Assembly: GCF_000744655.1 (NCBI RefSeq)
Contig: NZ_JQMJ01000004.1
Span: 3,968,001 to 4,032,000, forward strand
DNA length: 64,000 nucleotides
Direction: 5' to 3'
DNA from: Streptacidiphilus rugosus AM-16
GTDB lineage: Bacteria > Actinomycetota > Actinomycetes > Streptomycetales > Streptomycetaceae
The position numbers were made by a program, and so were the translations under genes. This document shows, one piece after another, positions 7,302 through 15,592 of the stretch. The notes beneath the pieces are model-generated. The model made no database searches. It was not told where the DNA came from and saw only the letters and a list, made by a program, of their open reading frames with translations. The stretch's first letter is position 1, and the number at the start of each line of letters is the position of its first letter.

Positions 7302-9065
7302 ATGGCCACCTTGGTAGCCGTGAACGTCGGCCTGCCCCAGGACGTGGCCTGGCAGGGCAAGATCGTCCACACCGGCGTGTGGAAGGCTCCCGTGACCGGT
7401 CCCCGCCGCGTGCGCCGACTGAACGTGGACGGGGACGGGCAGGGCGACCTTGCCGGTCATGGAGGCGAGCAGCGGGCGGTGCTGGTGTACCAGTTGGACT
7501 CCTACCGCCACTGGCAGGAGCAGCTGGGGCGCGACGACTTCGTGATGGGTCAGTTCGGTGAGAACTTCACCGTCGACGGGCTGCCCGATGATCAGGTGTG
7601 CATCGGGGACCGGTATCGCATCGGGGACGCCGTCTTCGAGGTCACCCAGCCCAGAGTCACCTGCTATCGCGTCGGGATGCGGCTTCGGGAGCCCCGTATG
7701 GCCGCACTGCTGGTCTCGCACGGCAGGCCCGGCTTCTACTTCCGCGTCTTGACCGAGGGGACCGTGCAAGCCGGGGACGAGATCATCAAACTGAGGACGG
7801 GTCCGGAGACTCTGAGTGTCGCCGAGGTCAACGCCTTGCTCTACCTGCCGGGTCATCCCAGGGAGCAACTGGCGCGGGCGCTGCGGATCGAGGCGCTCAG
7901 CCCCGGTTGGAAGGCCTCGCTCGAAGCGTTGCTGAGCGATGTCGGGGGCGGCGGCAACGTGGGCCTCACGGCCGCCGCGGCCGGCGGTCCGCCGGCATGG
8001 ACAGGGTTCCGACGGCTGCGGGTCTCCCAGGTCAGGGCGGAAAGCGAGACCGTGTGCTCCTACACGCTGGCGGCCGCGGACGGCGGCACGCTGCCGATCG
8101 CATCGGCGGGTCAGTTCGTCACCGTGCGGCTCCCCCGCCCGGAAGCCGACGCGCCACTGATCCGCACGTACTCCCTGTCCGGGGCACCCGGTTCGGCCGA
8201 GTACCGCATCAGTGTGAAGCTCGAATCCCAGGGCGCGGCCGGCGGCTGGCTCCGCGACCATGCAGCCCCCGGCCTCGAACTCGAGGTCGCCGCCCCACGA
8301 GGCGTGTTCACGCTGGCGGGCGGTACCGGGCCGGTGGTCCTGGTCTCCGCGGGTGTGGGGATCACGCCGGTGCTGGCCATGCTGCACCAGCTCACGGCCA
8401 TGCGAACGCGACGCCGCGTCTGGTGGCTGCACGGGGCCCGCAACAGCGCCGACGCACTCTTCATCGAAGAGGTGCGGGAGTTGCTGACACGCCTGCCGCA
8501 CGCCGAGGCCCGGGTGTGCTTCAGCCGACCGCTGCCCACGGACCGCGCCGGGTTCGACTACACCGACGCCGGAAGGCTGTCCGCGGACCTGGTCAGGACC
8601 CTCGGCCTGCCCGAAGACGCCACGGCCTACGTGTGCGGACCGGAAGCCTTCATGGCCGACATGGTCCAGGCCTTGACGGAGGCCGGCCTGAGCCGCGCGC
8701 ATGTGCGCACGGAAGCGTTCGGGGCTCAGGCCGACCTCACCCCCGGCATCAGGGCCGACGCCCTGGGCCACACCCCCCACCCACCCGAGCACCAGGGCGA
8801 CGGACCGGTGCGGGCCATGGTCTCGTTCAGCCGCAGCGGACTGACCGTGGCGTGGCGGGAGGACGGGCCGACCCTGCTGGAGCTGGCCGAGGCCTGCGAC
8901 ATCCCGGTGCGATGGTCGTGCCGGACCGGGGTCTGCCACAACTGCGAGACCGCGGCCCTGTCGGGCGCCGTGGCTTACGACCCGGAACCCTTGGACGAGC
9001 CCGCCCCGGGCAACGTGCTTCTGTGCTGCTCCCAGCCGCGAACCGACATCGTGCTGGACCTCTAG
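7302..9065 (+). CDS. MOSC domain - flavin reductase - [2Fe-2S] ferredoxin fusion oxidoreductase
   Basis: A 587-residue three-part protein. Residues ~1-215 form a YiiM-like MOSC domain with the conserved cysteine in VTCYRVGMRL near 119, which in MOSC proteins ligates the molybdenum cofactor. Residues ~235-475 are an FNR-type FAD/NAD(P)H domain with RTYSLS near 288, GVGITP near 351 and YVCGPEAFM near 445. Residues ~505-587 are a plant-type ferredoxin with the CRTGVCHNC cluster at 540-548 and a final Cys in NVLLCCSQP. The order implies electron flow from NAD(P)H via FAD and 2Fe-2S to a Mo site, as in N-hydroxylamine (mARC/YcbX/YiiM) reduction. AAAGGGGG precedes the ATG by seven bases. Confidence 0.92.
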   Translation: MATLVAVNVGLPQDVAWQGKIVHTGVWKAPVTGPRRVRRLNVDGDGQGDLAGHGGEQRAVLVYQLDSYRHWQEQLGRDDFVMGQFGENFTVDGLPDDQVCIGDRYRIGDAVFEVTQPRVTCYRVGMRLREPRMAALLVSHGRPGFYFRVLTEGTVQAGDEIIKLRTGPETLSVAEVNALLYLPGHPREQLARALRIEALSPGWKASLEALLSDVGGGGNVGLTAAAAGGPPAWTGFRRLRVSQVRAESETVCSYTLAAADGGTLPIASAGQFVTVRLPRPEADAPLIRTYSLSGAPGSAEYRISVKLESQGAAGGWLRDHAAPGLELEVAAPRGVFTLAGGTGPVVLVSAGVGITPVLAMLHQLTAMRTRRRVWWLHGARNSADALFIEEVRELLTRLPHAEARVCFSRPLPTDRAGFDYTDAGRLSADLVRTLGLPEDATAYVCGPEAFMADMVQALTEAGLSRAHVRTEAFGAQADLTPGIRADALGHTPHPPEHQGDGPVRAMVSFSRSGLTVAWREDGPTLLELAEACDIPVRWSCRTGVCHNCETAALSGAVAYDPEPLDEPAPGNVLLCCSQPRTDIVLDL

Positions 9066-9323
9066 CCGGCTGGATCTCGCCCCGCGGGCCGCGGTGGCGG
9101 CCACCGAGCGGTCGACCCTGGACGGTCTGCTCACCAAGTACGGGCAGCCGGCCGGCCTGCCGGTCTTCGTCTCGGAGACCGGAGTCAACGCACAGGCAAC
9201 ACGATCGCTTCGGCACTGCCGTGATACCGGATCAGCATCCCTGGCTGCATGTCCAGCCGACCGATGACCTGCGCCCACATCAGGACATCAGCAATCAAGA
9301 AGGGCAGGAGCCAGCCTGCGCCT

Positions 9324-9381
9324 CGTAGATCTGCGCACATCTACGCCGGACGGGCACCTCTCCAAACCGGAGAGATGCCCG
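9324..9381. terminator. tandem hairpins between convergent genes
   Basis: Two hairpins follow one another. CGTAGAT/ATCTACG (9324-9330 and 9339-9345) has an 8-nt loop. CGGGCACCTCTCC/GGAGAGATGCCCG (9351-9363 and 9369-9381) has a 5-nt loop and becomes fully paired with a G-U wobble on the minus-strand transcript, 40 nt past the acyl-CoA dehydrogenase stop. There is no U-tract. The rest of the 9066-9421 gap holds no gene I can support. Confidence 0.6.
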
Positions 9382-9421
9382 CATCCTCGCTTGATCTGCC
9401 TACCGAGATTGGTCTTCGACC

Positions 9422-10573
9422 CTACGGCAGGTTGCGGGCCATGACGATGCGCTGGACCTGGTTGGTGCCCTCGTAGATCTGGGTGATCTTCGCGTCGCGC
9501 ATCATGCGCTCCAGCGGGTAGTCGCGGGTGTAGCCGTAGCCGCCGAGGAGCTGGACCGCGTCGGTGGTGACCTCCATGGCCACGTCGGAGGCGAAGCACT
9601 TCGCCGCCGCGCCGAAGAAGGTCAGGTCGGCGTCGACGCGCTGGGACTTGGCCGCCGCCGCGTAGGTGAGCTGGCGGGCCGCCTCCAGCTTCATGGCCAT
9701 GTCGGCGAGCATGAACTGGATGCCCTGGAACTCCGCGATCGCCTTGCCGAACTGCTTGCGCTCGTGGACGTAGCCCTTGGCGTAGTCCAGCGCGCCCTGG
9801 GCGATGCCGAGGGCCTGGGCGGCGATGGTGATGCGGGTGTGGTCGAGGGTCTTCATCGCCGTGGCGAAGCCGGTGCCCTCGGCGCCGATCATGCGGTCGG
9901 CGGGGATGCGGACGTTGTCGAAGTAGACCTCACGGGTGGGCGAGCCCTTGATGCCGAGCTTCTTCTCCGGCGCGCCGAAGGAGACGCCCTCGTCACCCTT
10001 CTCCACCACGAACGCCGAGATGCCCTTCGACCGCTTCTCGGGGTCGGTCACGGCCATCACCGTGTAGTACTCGGAGACACCGGCGTTGGTGATCCAGCGC
10101 TTGACGCCGTTGAGCACCCAGAAGTCGCCGTCACGGACCGCGCGGGTCTTCATGCCGGCCGCGTCGGAACCCGCGTCGGGCTCGGAGAGGCAGTAGGAGA
10201 ACATGCCGTCACCCGCGGCCAGCGGGGCGAGGTACTTGCGCTTGAGCTCCTCGGAGCCGGACAGCACGACCGGCAGCGAGCCCAGCTTGTTGACGGCCGG
10301 GATCAGCGAGGACGAGGCGCAGACCCGGGCGACCTCCTCGATCACGATGACGGTGGCCAGCGCGTCCGCGCCCGCGCCACCGTACTCCTCGGGGACGTGC
10401 ACCGCGTGCAGCTCGGAGGCGACGAGGGCGTCCAGTGCCTCCTGCGGGAAGCGGCCCTGCTCGTCGACCTCGGCGGCGAAGGGCGCGATCTTCGCCTCGG
10501 CGAGGTTCCGGACCGTCTCCCGAAGCATCTGGTGCTCTTCGGAGATCTGGAACAGGTCGAAATCTGTGCTCAC
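9422..10573 (-). CDS. acyl-CoA dehydrogenase
   Basis: A 383-residue soluble flavoenzyme that introduces a trans-2,3 double bond into acyl-CoA, passing electrons to ETF. The family signatures are present: CLSEPDAGSDAAG (FAD/substrate loop), WITNAG, and the C-terminal QLLGGYGYTRDYPLERMMRDAKITQIYEGTNQ. The last of these contains the catalytic base Glu in IYEGTNQ, the position used by short- and branched-chain enzymes. It begins with GTG at 10573. It is divergent from a TetR gene 102 nt away, with paired partial palindromes between them, so it is probably the main target of that repressor. Exact acyl substrate is not readable. Confidence 0.95.
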   Translation of the reverse strand: MSTDFDLFQISEEHQMLRETVRNLAEAKIAPFAAEVDEQGRFPQEALDALVASELHAVHVPEEYGGAGADALATVIVIEEVARVCASSSLIPAVNKLGSLPVVLSGSEELKRKYLAPLAAGDGMFSYCLSEPDAGSDAAGMKTRAVRDGDFWVLNGVKRWITNAGVSEYYTVMAVTDPEKRSKGISAFVVEKGDEGVSFGAPEKKLGIKGSPTREVYFDNVRIPADRMIGAEGTGFATAMKTLDHTRITIAAQALGIAQGALDYAKGYVHERKQFGKAIAEFQGIQFMLADMAMKLEAARQLTYAAAAKSQRVDADLTFFGAAAKCFASDVAMEVTTDAVQLLGGYGYTRDYPLERMMRDAKITQIYEGTNQVQRIVMARNLP

Positions 10574-10594
10574 GGTCGCTCCCGAGAAGAAGAT

Positions 10595-10630
10595 GGCACT
10601 CAGTACCCTTGATTATGCACACTCAGTGCC
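10595..10630. promoter_or_regulatory. TetR operator pair in the acd/tetR divergent promoter
   Basis: GGCACTCAGTACC (10595-10607) and the half-degenerate CACACTCAGTGCC (10618-10630) lie between the two divergent starts with centres 23 bp apart. They match the perfect GGCACTGAGTGCC palindromes found downstream at 11468-11502, which supports one regulator binding all of them. Confidence 0.65.
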
Positions 10631-10675
10631 ACGTCGTGGGGGCTGACGCCGGGGTTCTGGTGTTACGTTCTGCAC

Positions 10676-11401
10676 ATGGGTGCAGGTAGCGACGCGGGCG
10701 AAGAGAGCAAGCCGACGATGCGGGAGTCGCTGGTTCGAGCGGCTTTCCAGCTCTTTCTCGAGCGAGGCTTCGAGCAGACGACCATCGACGACATCGTCTC
10801 CCTCGCGGGCGTCGGGCGACGGTCCTTCTTCCGCTACTTCCCCTCCAAGGAGGATGTGGTCTTTCCCGACCACGAGGGCTGTCTCGCGGAGATGACGACC
10901 TTCCTGCGCACCTCTCTCGTCGACGGCGACCCCGTCGCCCAGGTCTGCGACGCGGCCCGGCTGGTGCTGCGGATGTACGCGGCGGACCCGGTCTTCTCGG
11001 TCCAGCGCTACCGCCTCACCCGCGAGGTCCCCGGCCTGCGGGCGCACGAGCTGGCCGTGGTCTGGCGCTACGAGCGGGCGCTGGCCGGCCACCTGCGCGA
11101 GCGCGGCGCGGGCCGCGCCGACGGTCCGCTGCGGGCGGACGTGGTGGCCGCGGCCGTGGTCGCCGCCCACAACCACGCGCTGCGCACCTGGCTCCGGGCC
11201 GACGGCCAGGGCGACGTGCAGGCGGCGGTCGACGAGGCGCTCGGCTACGTCGCCCGCGCGTTCGGGCCCGCGCAGGAGCAGGGCGGACACCCGGACGGGC
11301 ACGGACACGCGGACGAGGAGGTCGTGGTGCTGCTCGCGCGCCGGGGCACCCCGCTGTGGCGGGTGGTCAGGGACGTCGAGGGCGCCCTGGGCGAGCGCTG
11401 A
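10676..11401 (+). CDS. TetR/AcrR family repressor of the adjacent acyl-CoA dehydrogenase
   Basis: A 241-residue protein. The N-terminal helix-turn-helix (IDDIVSLAGVGRRSFFRYFPSKEDVVF, about residues 36-62) is the TetR signature and the C-terminal part is an alpha-helical ligand domain. The FFRYFPSKEDV variant is common in actinobacterial regulators of fatty-acid and acyl-CoA genes. It is divergent from the acyl-CoA dehydrogenase, with operators between them, and is followed by a second operator pair before the Zn-ribbon gene. I therefore infer that it autoregulates and represses both neighbours, probably released by an acyl-CoA. A His/Asp-rich patch near residue 205 is unusual. Confidence 0.9.
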   Translation: MGAGSDAGEESKPTMRESLVRAAFQLFLERGFEQTTIDDIVSLAGVGRRSFFRYFPSKEDVVFPDHEGCLAEMTTFLRTSLVDGDPVAQVCDAARLVLRMYAADPVFSVQRYRLTREVPGLRAHELAVVWRYERALAGHLRERGAGRADGPLRADVVAAAVVAAHNHALRTWLRADGQGDVQAAVDEALGYVARAFGPAQEQGGHPDGHGHADEEVVVLLARRGTPLWRVVRDVEGALGER

Positions 11402-11467
11402 GACCGGCGCCGAAGGCGGCGCCGAGGGGGTCGGCAGGCCGCTCGGGGAACGAGGAACGCTCGAGAG

Positions 11468-11502
11468 GGCACTGAGTGCCTTTACGGGGGGCACTGAGTG
11501 CC
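11468..11502. promoter_or_regulatory. two perfect GGCACTGAGTGCC palindromes
   Basis: Identical 13-bp palindromes at 11468-11480 and 11490-11502 are spaced 22 bp start to start, about two helical turns. They lie 62 bp upstream of the Zn-ribbon/OB gene. They are the best copies of the motif also present in the acd/tetR intergenic region. Confidence 0.75.
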
Positions 11503-11563
11503 ATACAGTCGTCCCGGCACTCCGCCGCTGAACGACCGCCCCCTCACGTTCACTGGAGCCCCC

Positions 11564-11962
11564 ATGCCCTCGACCCTGTCCTCCACCCTCGCGCCGCTCG
11601 TCTTCCCCGGCCAGGCCCGGCCCGTCCAGGACGACGCCCCCGCCCCCGAGCTGCGCTACCACCGCTGTCCCTGGTGCGGTTCCGCGACCGGGCGCGCCGC
11701 GCTGCTCTGCCCGATCTGCGGTTCCCCCGAGCTGATCGAGCGCACCAGCGGCGGCACCGGCACCGTGCACCGCCTGATGACCCCCCGTCACCGCGGGTTC
11801 GGCGAGATCGAGACGCAGTGCCTGGTGGTCCTGGACGAGGGCTTCACCATCCAGGCCTCCCTGGACGACGTGCTCCCCGGCACCGTGCCCGAGGGCACCC
11901 GGGTCCGCCTGGCCGACGAGGGCGACGCCCGCCACCTGCCGATCTTCCGCGCCTGCGCCTGA
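11564..11962 (+). CDS. Zn-ribbon / OB-fold (DUF35-type) acyl-CoA-associated protein
   Basis: A 132-residue protein with a rubredoxin-like zinc ribbon, YHRCPWCGS...LLCPICGSPEL (four cysteines, residues ~31-52), followed by an OB-fold region (GTVHRLMTPRHRGFGEIETQC...). This is the DUF35 arrangement. Known members partner thiolases or enoyl-CoA enzymes and bind acyl-CoA, consistent with control by the same TetR operator as the acyl-CoA dehydrogenase. The ATG at 11564 has GGAG eight bases upstream; an in-frame GTG at 11498 falls inside the operator and is rejected. Confidence 0.8.
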   Translation: MPSTLSSTLAPLVFPGQARPVQDDAPAPELRYHRCPWCGSATGRAALLCPICGSPELIERTSGGTGTVHRLMTPRHRGFGEIETQCLVVLDEGFTIQASLDDVLPGTVPEGTRVRLADEGDARHLPIFRACA

Positions 11963-12048
11963 CGCTCCCGCCGCGCCCGCTTCGCTAGGCTGCCCCCACG
12001 CCGGGGCGCCGCCCGCACGTCGCGCGGCGCGGCGAAGGGTGAGGACGC

Positions 12049-13191
12049 GTGAGTTTCACGACCCTGGCGGTCATCGTGACGGCCGGACTGCTCGGCCCGC
12101 TGCTGGCACTGCCGACGGCGTGGCGGCTCCCCGTGGTGCTCGGCGAACTCGTCGCGGGCGTACTCCTTGGGCCGACCTTCGTCGGCTACCTGCACGCGGG
12201 CGACCGTACCTTCGCCTTCCTCGCGGACATGGGCTTCGCGCTGATCATGTTCGTCGCCGGGGCGCACGTCCCGGTCCGCGACGCGGGACTTCGGGCCGGG
12301 CTGGGCAAGGGCGCAATGCGGGCGGCCGCGGTCGGCGTGCTCTCGGTCGCCCCCGCGCTCGCGCTCTCCCGCGGCTTCCACACCGGGCACACCGCGCTCT
12401 ACGTGGTGCTCTTCGCCTCCTCATCGGCGGCACTGATCTTGCCCATCCTCGACTCGCTCCATCTGGGCGGCCCCGCGCAGCTGGAACTGCTGCCGCAGGT
12501 CGCCGTCGCCGACACGGCGTGCATCGTCGCCCTTCCGCTCGCCGTGGACCCCGCGCACGCCGCGCGGGCCGCGCTGGGGGCGGCGGCGGTGCTGGCGAGC
12601 GCGGGCGTGTTCTTCCTGGTGCTGCGGGAGGCGGAGCACCGCGGCCTGCGCCTGCGGGTCCACCGGCTCTCGGAGCGCCGGAAGTTCGCCCTGGAACTGC
12701 GGATCAGCCTGGCGATCCTCTTCACCCTCGCGGCGCTCGCGGTGCGGACGCACGTCTCGATCATGCTGGCGGGCTTCTCGTTCGGCCTCGTGGTCGCGGC
12801 GATCGGCGAACCGCGCAGGCTGGCGAAGCAGCTGTTCGCGCTGACGGAGGGTTTTCTCGGCCCGCTGTTCTTCGTCTGGCTCGGCGCGTCGCTGGACCTG
12901 CGGCAGCTGGGCGACCACCCCTCCGCGATCCTGCTCGGCCTGCTGCTGGGCCTGGCGGCCCTGCTCACCCACGCCGCGATGCGGCTGACGGGCCAGCCCG
13001 TGGCCTTCGGCGTCCTGGCCGCCGCGCAACTCGGCGTCCCGGTCGCGGCGGCGACCCTGACCACCCAACTCCACCTGGCCCGCCCCGGCGAAGCCGCCGC
13101 GTTCATGCTCGGCGCGCTGGTCACCATCGCCGCCGCGACGGCGGCCGGCGCGCTCGCCGCGCGCCGCCAGGCGGCTGCGCCGAGGCCGTAG
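12049..13191 (+). CDS. CPA2-family cation:proton antiporter
   Basis: A 380-residue membrane protein with about twelve hydrophobic spans. The features LPVVLGELVAGVLLGPTFVGYL near the start, GFALIMFVAGAHV, and the later FFVWLGASLDLRQL segment are typical of Na+(K+)/H+ exchangers of the CPA2/KefB type. It lacks the C-terminal RCK/TrkA-N domain of KefB, so gating by nucleotides is not indicated. The VAVADTACIVALPLA segment occupies the position of the ion-binding discontinuous helices. It starts with GTG at 12049 after GGGTGAGGACGC. No partner genes lie next to it. Confidence 0.88.
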   Translation: MSFTTLAVIVTAGLLGPLLALPTAWRLPVVLGELVAGVLLGPTFVGYLHAGDRTFAFLADMGFALIMFVAGAHVPVRDAGLRAGLGKGAMRAAAVGVLSVAPALALSRGFHTGHTALYVVLFASSSAALILPILDSLHLGGPAQLELLPQVAVADTACIVALPLAVDPAHAARAALGAAAVLASAGVFFLVLREAEHRGLRLRVHRLSERRKFALELRISLAILFTLAALAVRTHVSIMLAGFSFGLVVAAIGEPRRLAKQLFALTEGFLGPLFFVWLGASLDLRQLGDHPSAILLGLLLGLAALLTHAAMRLTGQPVAFGVLAAAQLGVPVAAATLTTQLHLARPGEAAAFMLGALVTIAAATAAGALAARRQAAAPRP

Positions 13192-13360
13192 CCACGCCAG
13201 GGGCGCGAGCGAACACCTACGGCGGGCTCACGCGCACACCGCGCGCCAGCCCACGTTGCCGGGGAGCGCTGCCGACGCGGCAGGCGGATTCGACGGGGGC
13301 AAGCCACCGGCGTGCACATGTTCCGGCTCGGCGCGGTGTGCTCCTGGGTGGGTGGTCGCT

Positions 13361-13385
13361 CGCGCAGTTCCTCGCGCCCCCGGGG
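13361..13385. repeat. Streptomyces-type intergenic repeat (CGCGCAGTTCC...CGCGCCCC)
   Basis: The string CGCGCAGTTCCTCGCGCCCC followed by CGGGG matches a short dispersed sequence that I recall as very frequent between genes in Streptomyces (usual form CGCGCAGTTCCCCGCGCCCC). Its function is unknown; it often lies 3' of genes. Here it sits just downstream of the MocR gene on the minus strand. Confidence 0.55.
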
Positions 13386-13391
13386 CCTCGC

Positions 13392-14756
13392 TCAGTCCGC
13401 GAAGCCCTCCGGGGCGCTGCGGGCGATCTCCGCGAGGGTGGTGAGGGCCCGGGTGAGGACCTCGGGCGGGGGTGAGGCGAGGCCGACGCGGACCGCGTTC
13501 GGCGCGGAGCGGGGGGAGACCGCGTAGGCCGCGGCGGGGGTGACGCCGATGCCCGCGCGGGCGGCCGCGGCGACGAAGGTGTCCGCGCGCCAGGGGGTGG
13601 GCAGTTCCCACCAGCAGTAGTAGGAGCAGGGGTCCGAGCGGAGGGTCTGGCCGGCGAGGGCTTCGCGGGCGCGTCGCTGACGGTCCGTCGCGTCCGCGCG
13701 CTTCGCCGCGGCGATCGCGGCGACCGTGCCGTCGGCGATCCAGCGCAGGGCGGCCTCCAGGGCGAAGCCGCTCGGCAGCCACGCGCCCGAGCGCAGCGAC
13801 GCGGCCACGGCGGCGCGCAGCGCCTGCGGCACCACCGCGAAGCCGGTGCCGAGCCCGGGGGCGACCCGCTTGGAGAGGCTGTCCACCAGCACCACCCGAT
13901 CCGGCGCGAGCGCCGCGAGCGGTGTCGCGTCCGGGCGCAGGAAGGACCAGATCGCGTCCTCGACGGCGGGCAGGTCGAGCCGCGCCAGCTGCTCGGCCAG
14001 CGCCTCACGGCGCGCCTGCGGCAGCGTGACGCCGAGCGGGTTGTGCACGCGCGGCTGCAGGTAGACGGCCCGCAGCGGCGTCGTCCTGTGCGCCTCGGCC
14101 AGCGCCTCCGGGACGACGCCGTGGTCGTCGACCGCGAGCGGGACCAGGGTGATGCCGAGGCGCTGCGCGATCGCCTTGACCACGGGATAGGTGAGCGCCT
14201 CCACGCCGAGGCGTTGACCGGGCGACACCAGCGCCGCCAGCACTGCCGCGACCGCCTGTCGTCCGCCGCCCGCGAAGAGCAGTGCGTCGGGTGAGGGACG
14301 CCAGCCGGCGCCCGCCGGCAGTCCGGCGCAGGCCTCCCGCGCGGCCGGGGTGCCCTCGGCGCGGGCCTGCCGCAGAGCCGCTTCCAGGGCGTCGGGCCGC
14401 AGCAGCGGGGCGAGACCGGCGGCGAGCAGGGCCGACTGCTCGGCCACGACCGGGTAGTTGAGCTCCAGGTCCACCCGCGCGCGGGACGGCTCGGCGAGCG
14501 GGAGGTCCGCACCCGGCAGGCCGAGGGTCGCCCGGACGAAGGTGCCGCGGCCGACCTCGCCCACGGCCAGGCCTCGGCGGACGAGTTCGGCGTAGACGCG
14601 ACCGGCGGTGGAGGGCGCGATCCCGCGGCGGCGCGCGAAGGCGCGCTGGGTCGGGAGGCGGTCGCCGGGACGCAGCCGCCCCGCGGCGATGTCCGCGCCG
14701 ATCCCGTCCGCGATCAGGCGGTAGTCGTCGCGGCGTTCGACGGGCGCGTCGTTCAT
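13392..14756 (-). CDS. MocR/PdxR-type GntR regulator fused to class I aminotransferase domain
   Basis: A 454-residue fusion. Residues ~10-75 are a GntR winged helix (GRLRPGDRLPTQRAFARRRG...RGTFVR). The remainder is a fold-type I PLP domain, including LQPRVHNPLGVTL and the PLP-lysine motif VLVDSLSKRVAPGLG. These proteins use the PLP domain to sense PLP adducts or amino compounds and normally control a divergent gene. The start at 14756 has GGGGAGG about nine bases upstream. The divergent neighbour is a LysE exporter, and an 11-bp direct repeat lies between them, so I infer that it controls amino-acid export. Confidence 0.9.
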   Translation of the reverse strand: MNDAPVERRDDYRLIADGIGADIAAGRLRPGDRLPTQRAFARRRGIAPSTAGRVYAELVRRGLAVGEVGRGTFVRATLGLPGADLPLAEPSRARVDLELNYPVVAEQSALLAAGLAPLLRPDALEAALRQARAEGTPAAREACAGLPAGAGWRPSPDALLFAGGGRQAVAAVLAALVSPGQRLGVEALTYPVVKAIAQRLGITLVPLAVDDHGVVPEALAEAHRTTPLRAVYLQPRVHNPLGVTLPQARREALAEQLARLDLPAVEDAIWSFLRPDATPLAALAPDRVVLVDSLSKRVAPGLGTGFAVVPQALRAAVAASLRSGAWLPSGFALEAALRWIADGTVAAIAAAKRADATDRQRRAREALAGQTLRSDPCSYYCWWELPTPWRADTFVAAAARAGIGVTPAAAYAVSPRSAPNAVRVGLASPPPEVLTRALTTLAEIARSAPEGFAD

Positions 14757-14772
14757 CGCGTGCATTCCTCCC

Positions 14773-14806
14773 CATTGCACCGAGCGCAAAACAATCATTG
14801 CACCGA
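14773..14806. promoter_or_regulatory. direct-repeat operator for the MocR regulator
   Basis: CATTGCACCGA occurs at 14773-14783 and again at 14796-14806 in the same orientation, a 23-bp period. Direct repeats of this type between divergent genes are the usual binding sites of MocR/PdxR/GabR regulators. They lie 17-50 bp upstream of the MocR start and 28 bp before the LysE start. Confidence 0.75.
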
Positions 14807-14833
14807 TCTGAGGCTACCGCCTAGCCTCGACCC

Positions 14834-15484
14834 ATGGACGCCATCACCGCGCACGCCGAACTCGGCATCGCCGCCGTCGCCCTGGGCATGGTGCTCACCC
14901 CGGGGCCGAACATGATCTACCTCGTCTCGCGCACGATCGTGCAGGGCCGCCGCGCGGGCCTGATCTCGCTCGCCGGGGTCGGCACCGGCTTCCTGGTCTA
15001 CCTCGCCGCGGTGACGGCCGGCATCGCGGCCCTCTTCGCCGTGGTTCCCGCCCTCTACACGGCGATCAAGCTCGCCGGCGCGGCCTACCTGCTCTGGCTC
15101 GCCTGGAAGGCCGTCAAGCCGGGCGGCACGGCGGTCTTCGAGCCGCAGGCGCTGCCGGAGGACTCGCCGCGCCGGCTCTACCTGATGGGCTTCCTGACCT
15201 GCCTGCTCAACCCGAAGCTGGCAATTCTCTACATCTCGTTGCTGCCCCAGTTCGTGGACCCGTCGCGCGGCCACGTCGCCGAGCAGAGCCTGCTGCTGGG
15301 CCTGACCCAGATCGTCATCGCCGTCTCGATCAACGGCCTGATCGCGATGAGCGCCGGGACGATAGCCTCCTTCTTCTCCCGTCGACCCGCCTGGCTGCGG
15401 GTGCAGCGCTACGCGATGGGCACCGTCCTCGGCGGCCTGGCCCTGCACATCGCCGCCGACCGCGCCAAGGCCGTCGCCGCCTGA
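14834..15484 (+). CDS. LysE/RhtB family amino-acid exporter
   Basis: A 216-residue, roughly six-span membrane protein. The early LTPGPNMIYLVSRTIVQGRRAGLIS motif is the LysE/RhtB signature, and GFLTCLLNPKLAILYISLLPQFV is the second conserved segment. It exports amino acids or related amines in exchange for protons. It is divergent from the MocR regulator, with direct-repeat operators between them, suggesting induction by the exported compound. The substrate is not readable. Confidence 0.92.
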   Translation: MDAITAHAELGIAAVALGMVLTPGPNMIYLVSRTIVQGRRAGLISLAGVGTGFLVYLAAVTAGIAALFAVVPALYTAIKLAGAAYLLWLAWKAVKPGGTAVFEPQALPEDSPRRLYLMGFLTCLLNPKLAILYISLLPQFVDPSRGHVAEQSLLLGLTQIVIAVSINGLIAMSAGTIASFFSRRPAWLRVQRYAMGTVLGGLALHIAADRAKAVAA

Positions 15485-15592
15485 GCCCCGCCTCCTCCGC
15501 CCCCCCACCCACCCACCCGCACGCCGGACTCCCGGTGTTCTCCCAGGTCAGGCACTCTGGACTATTAGCTCTCACTGAGAGGTAATTGAGGG

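Noticed and set aside
7101..9278. 725-codon minus-strand frame opposite the MOSC fusion
   Set aside because: Antisense shadow of a strongly supported fusion gene; no domain signal in the translation.
15485..15540. C-rich run after the LysE gene
   Set aside because: Simple low-complexity CCCACCCACC sequence; no hairpin strong enough to call a terminator.
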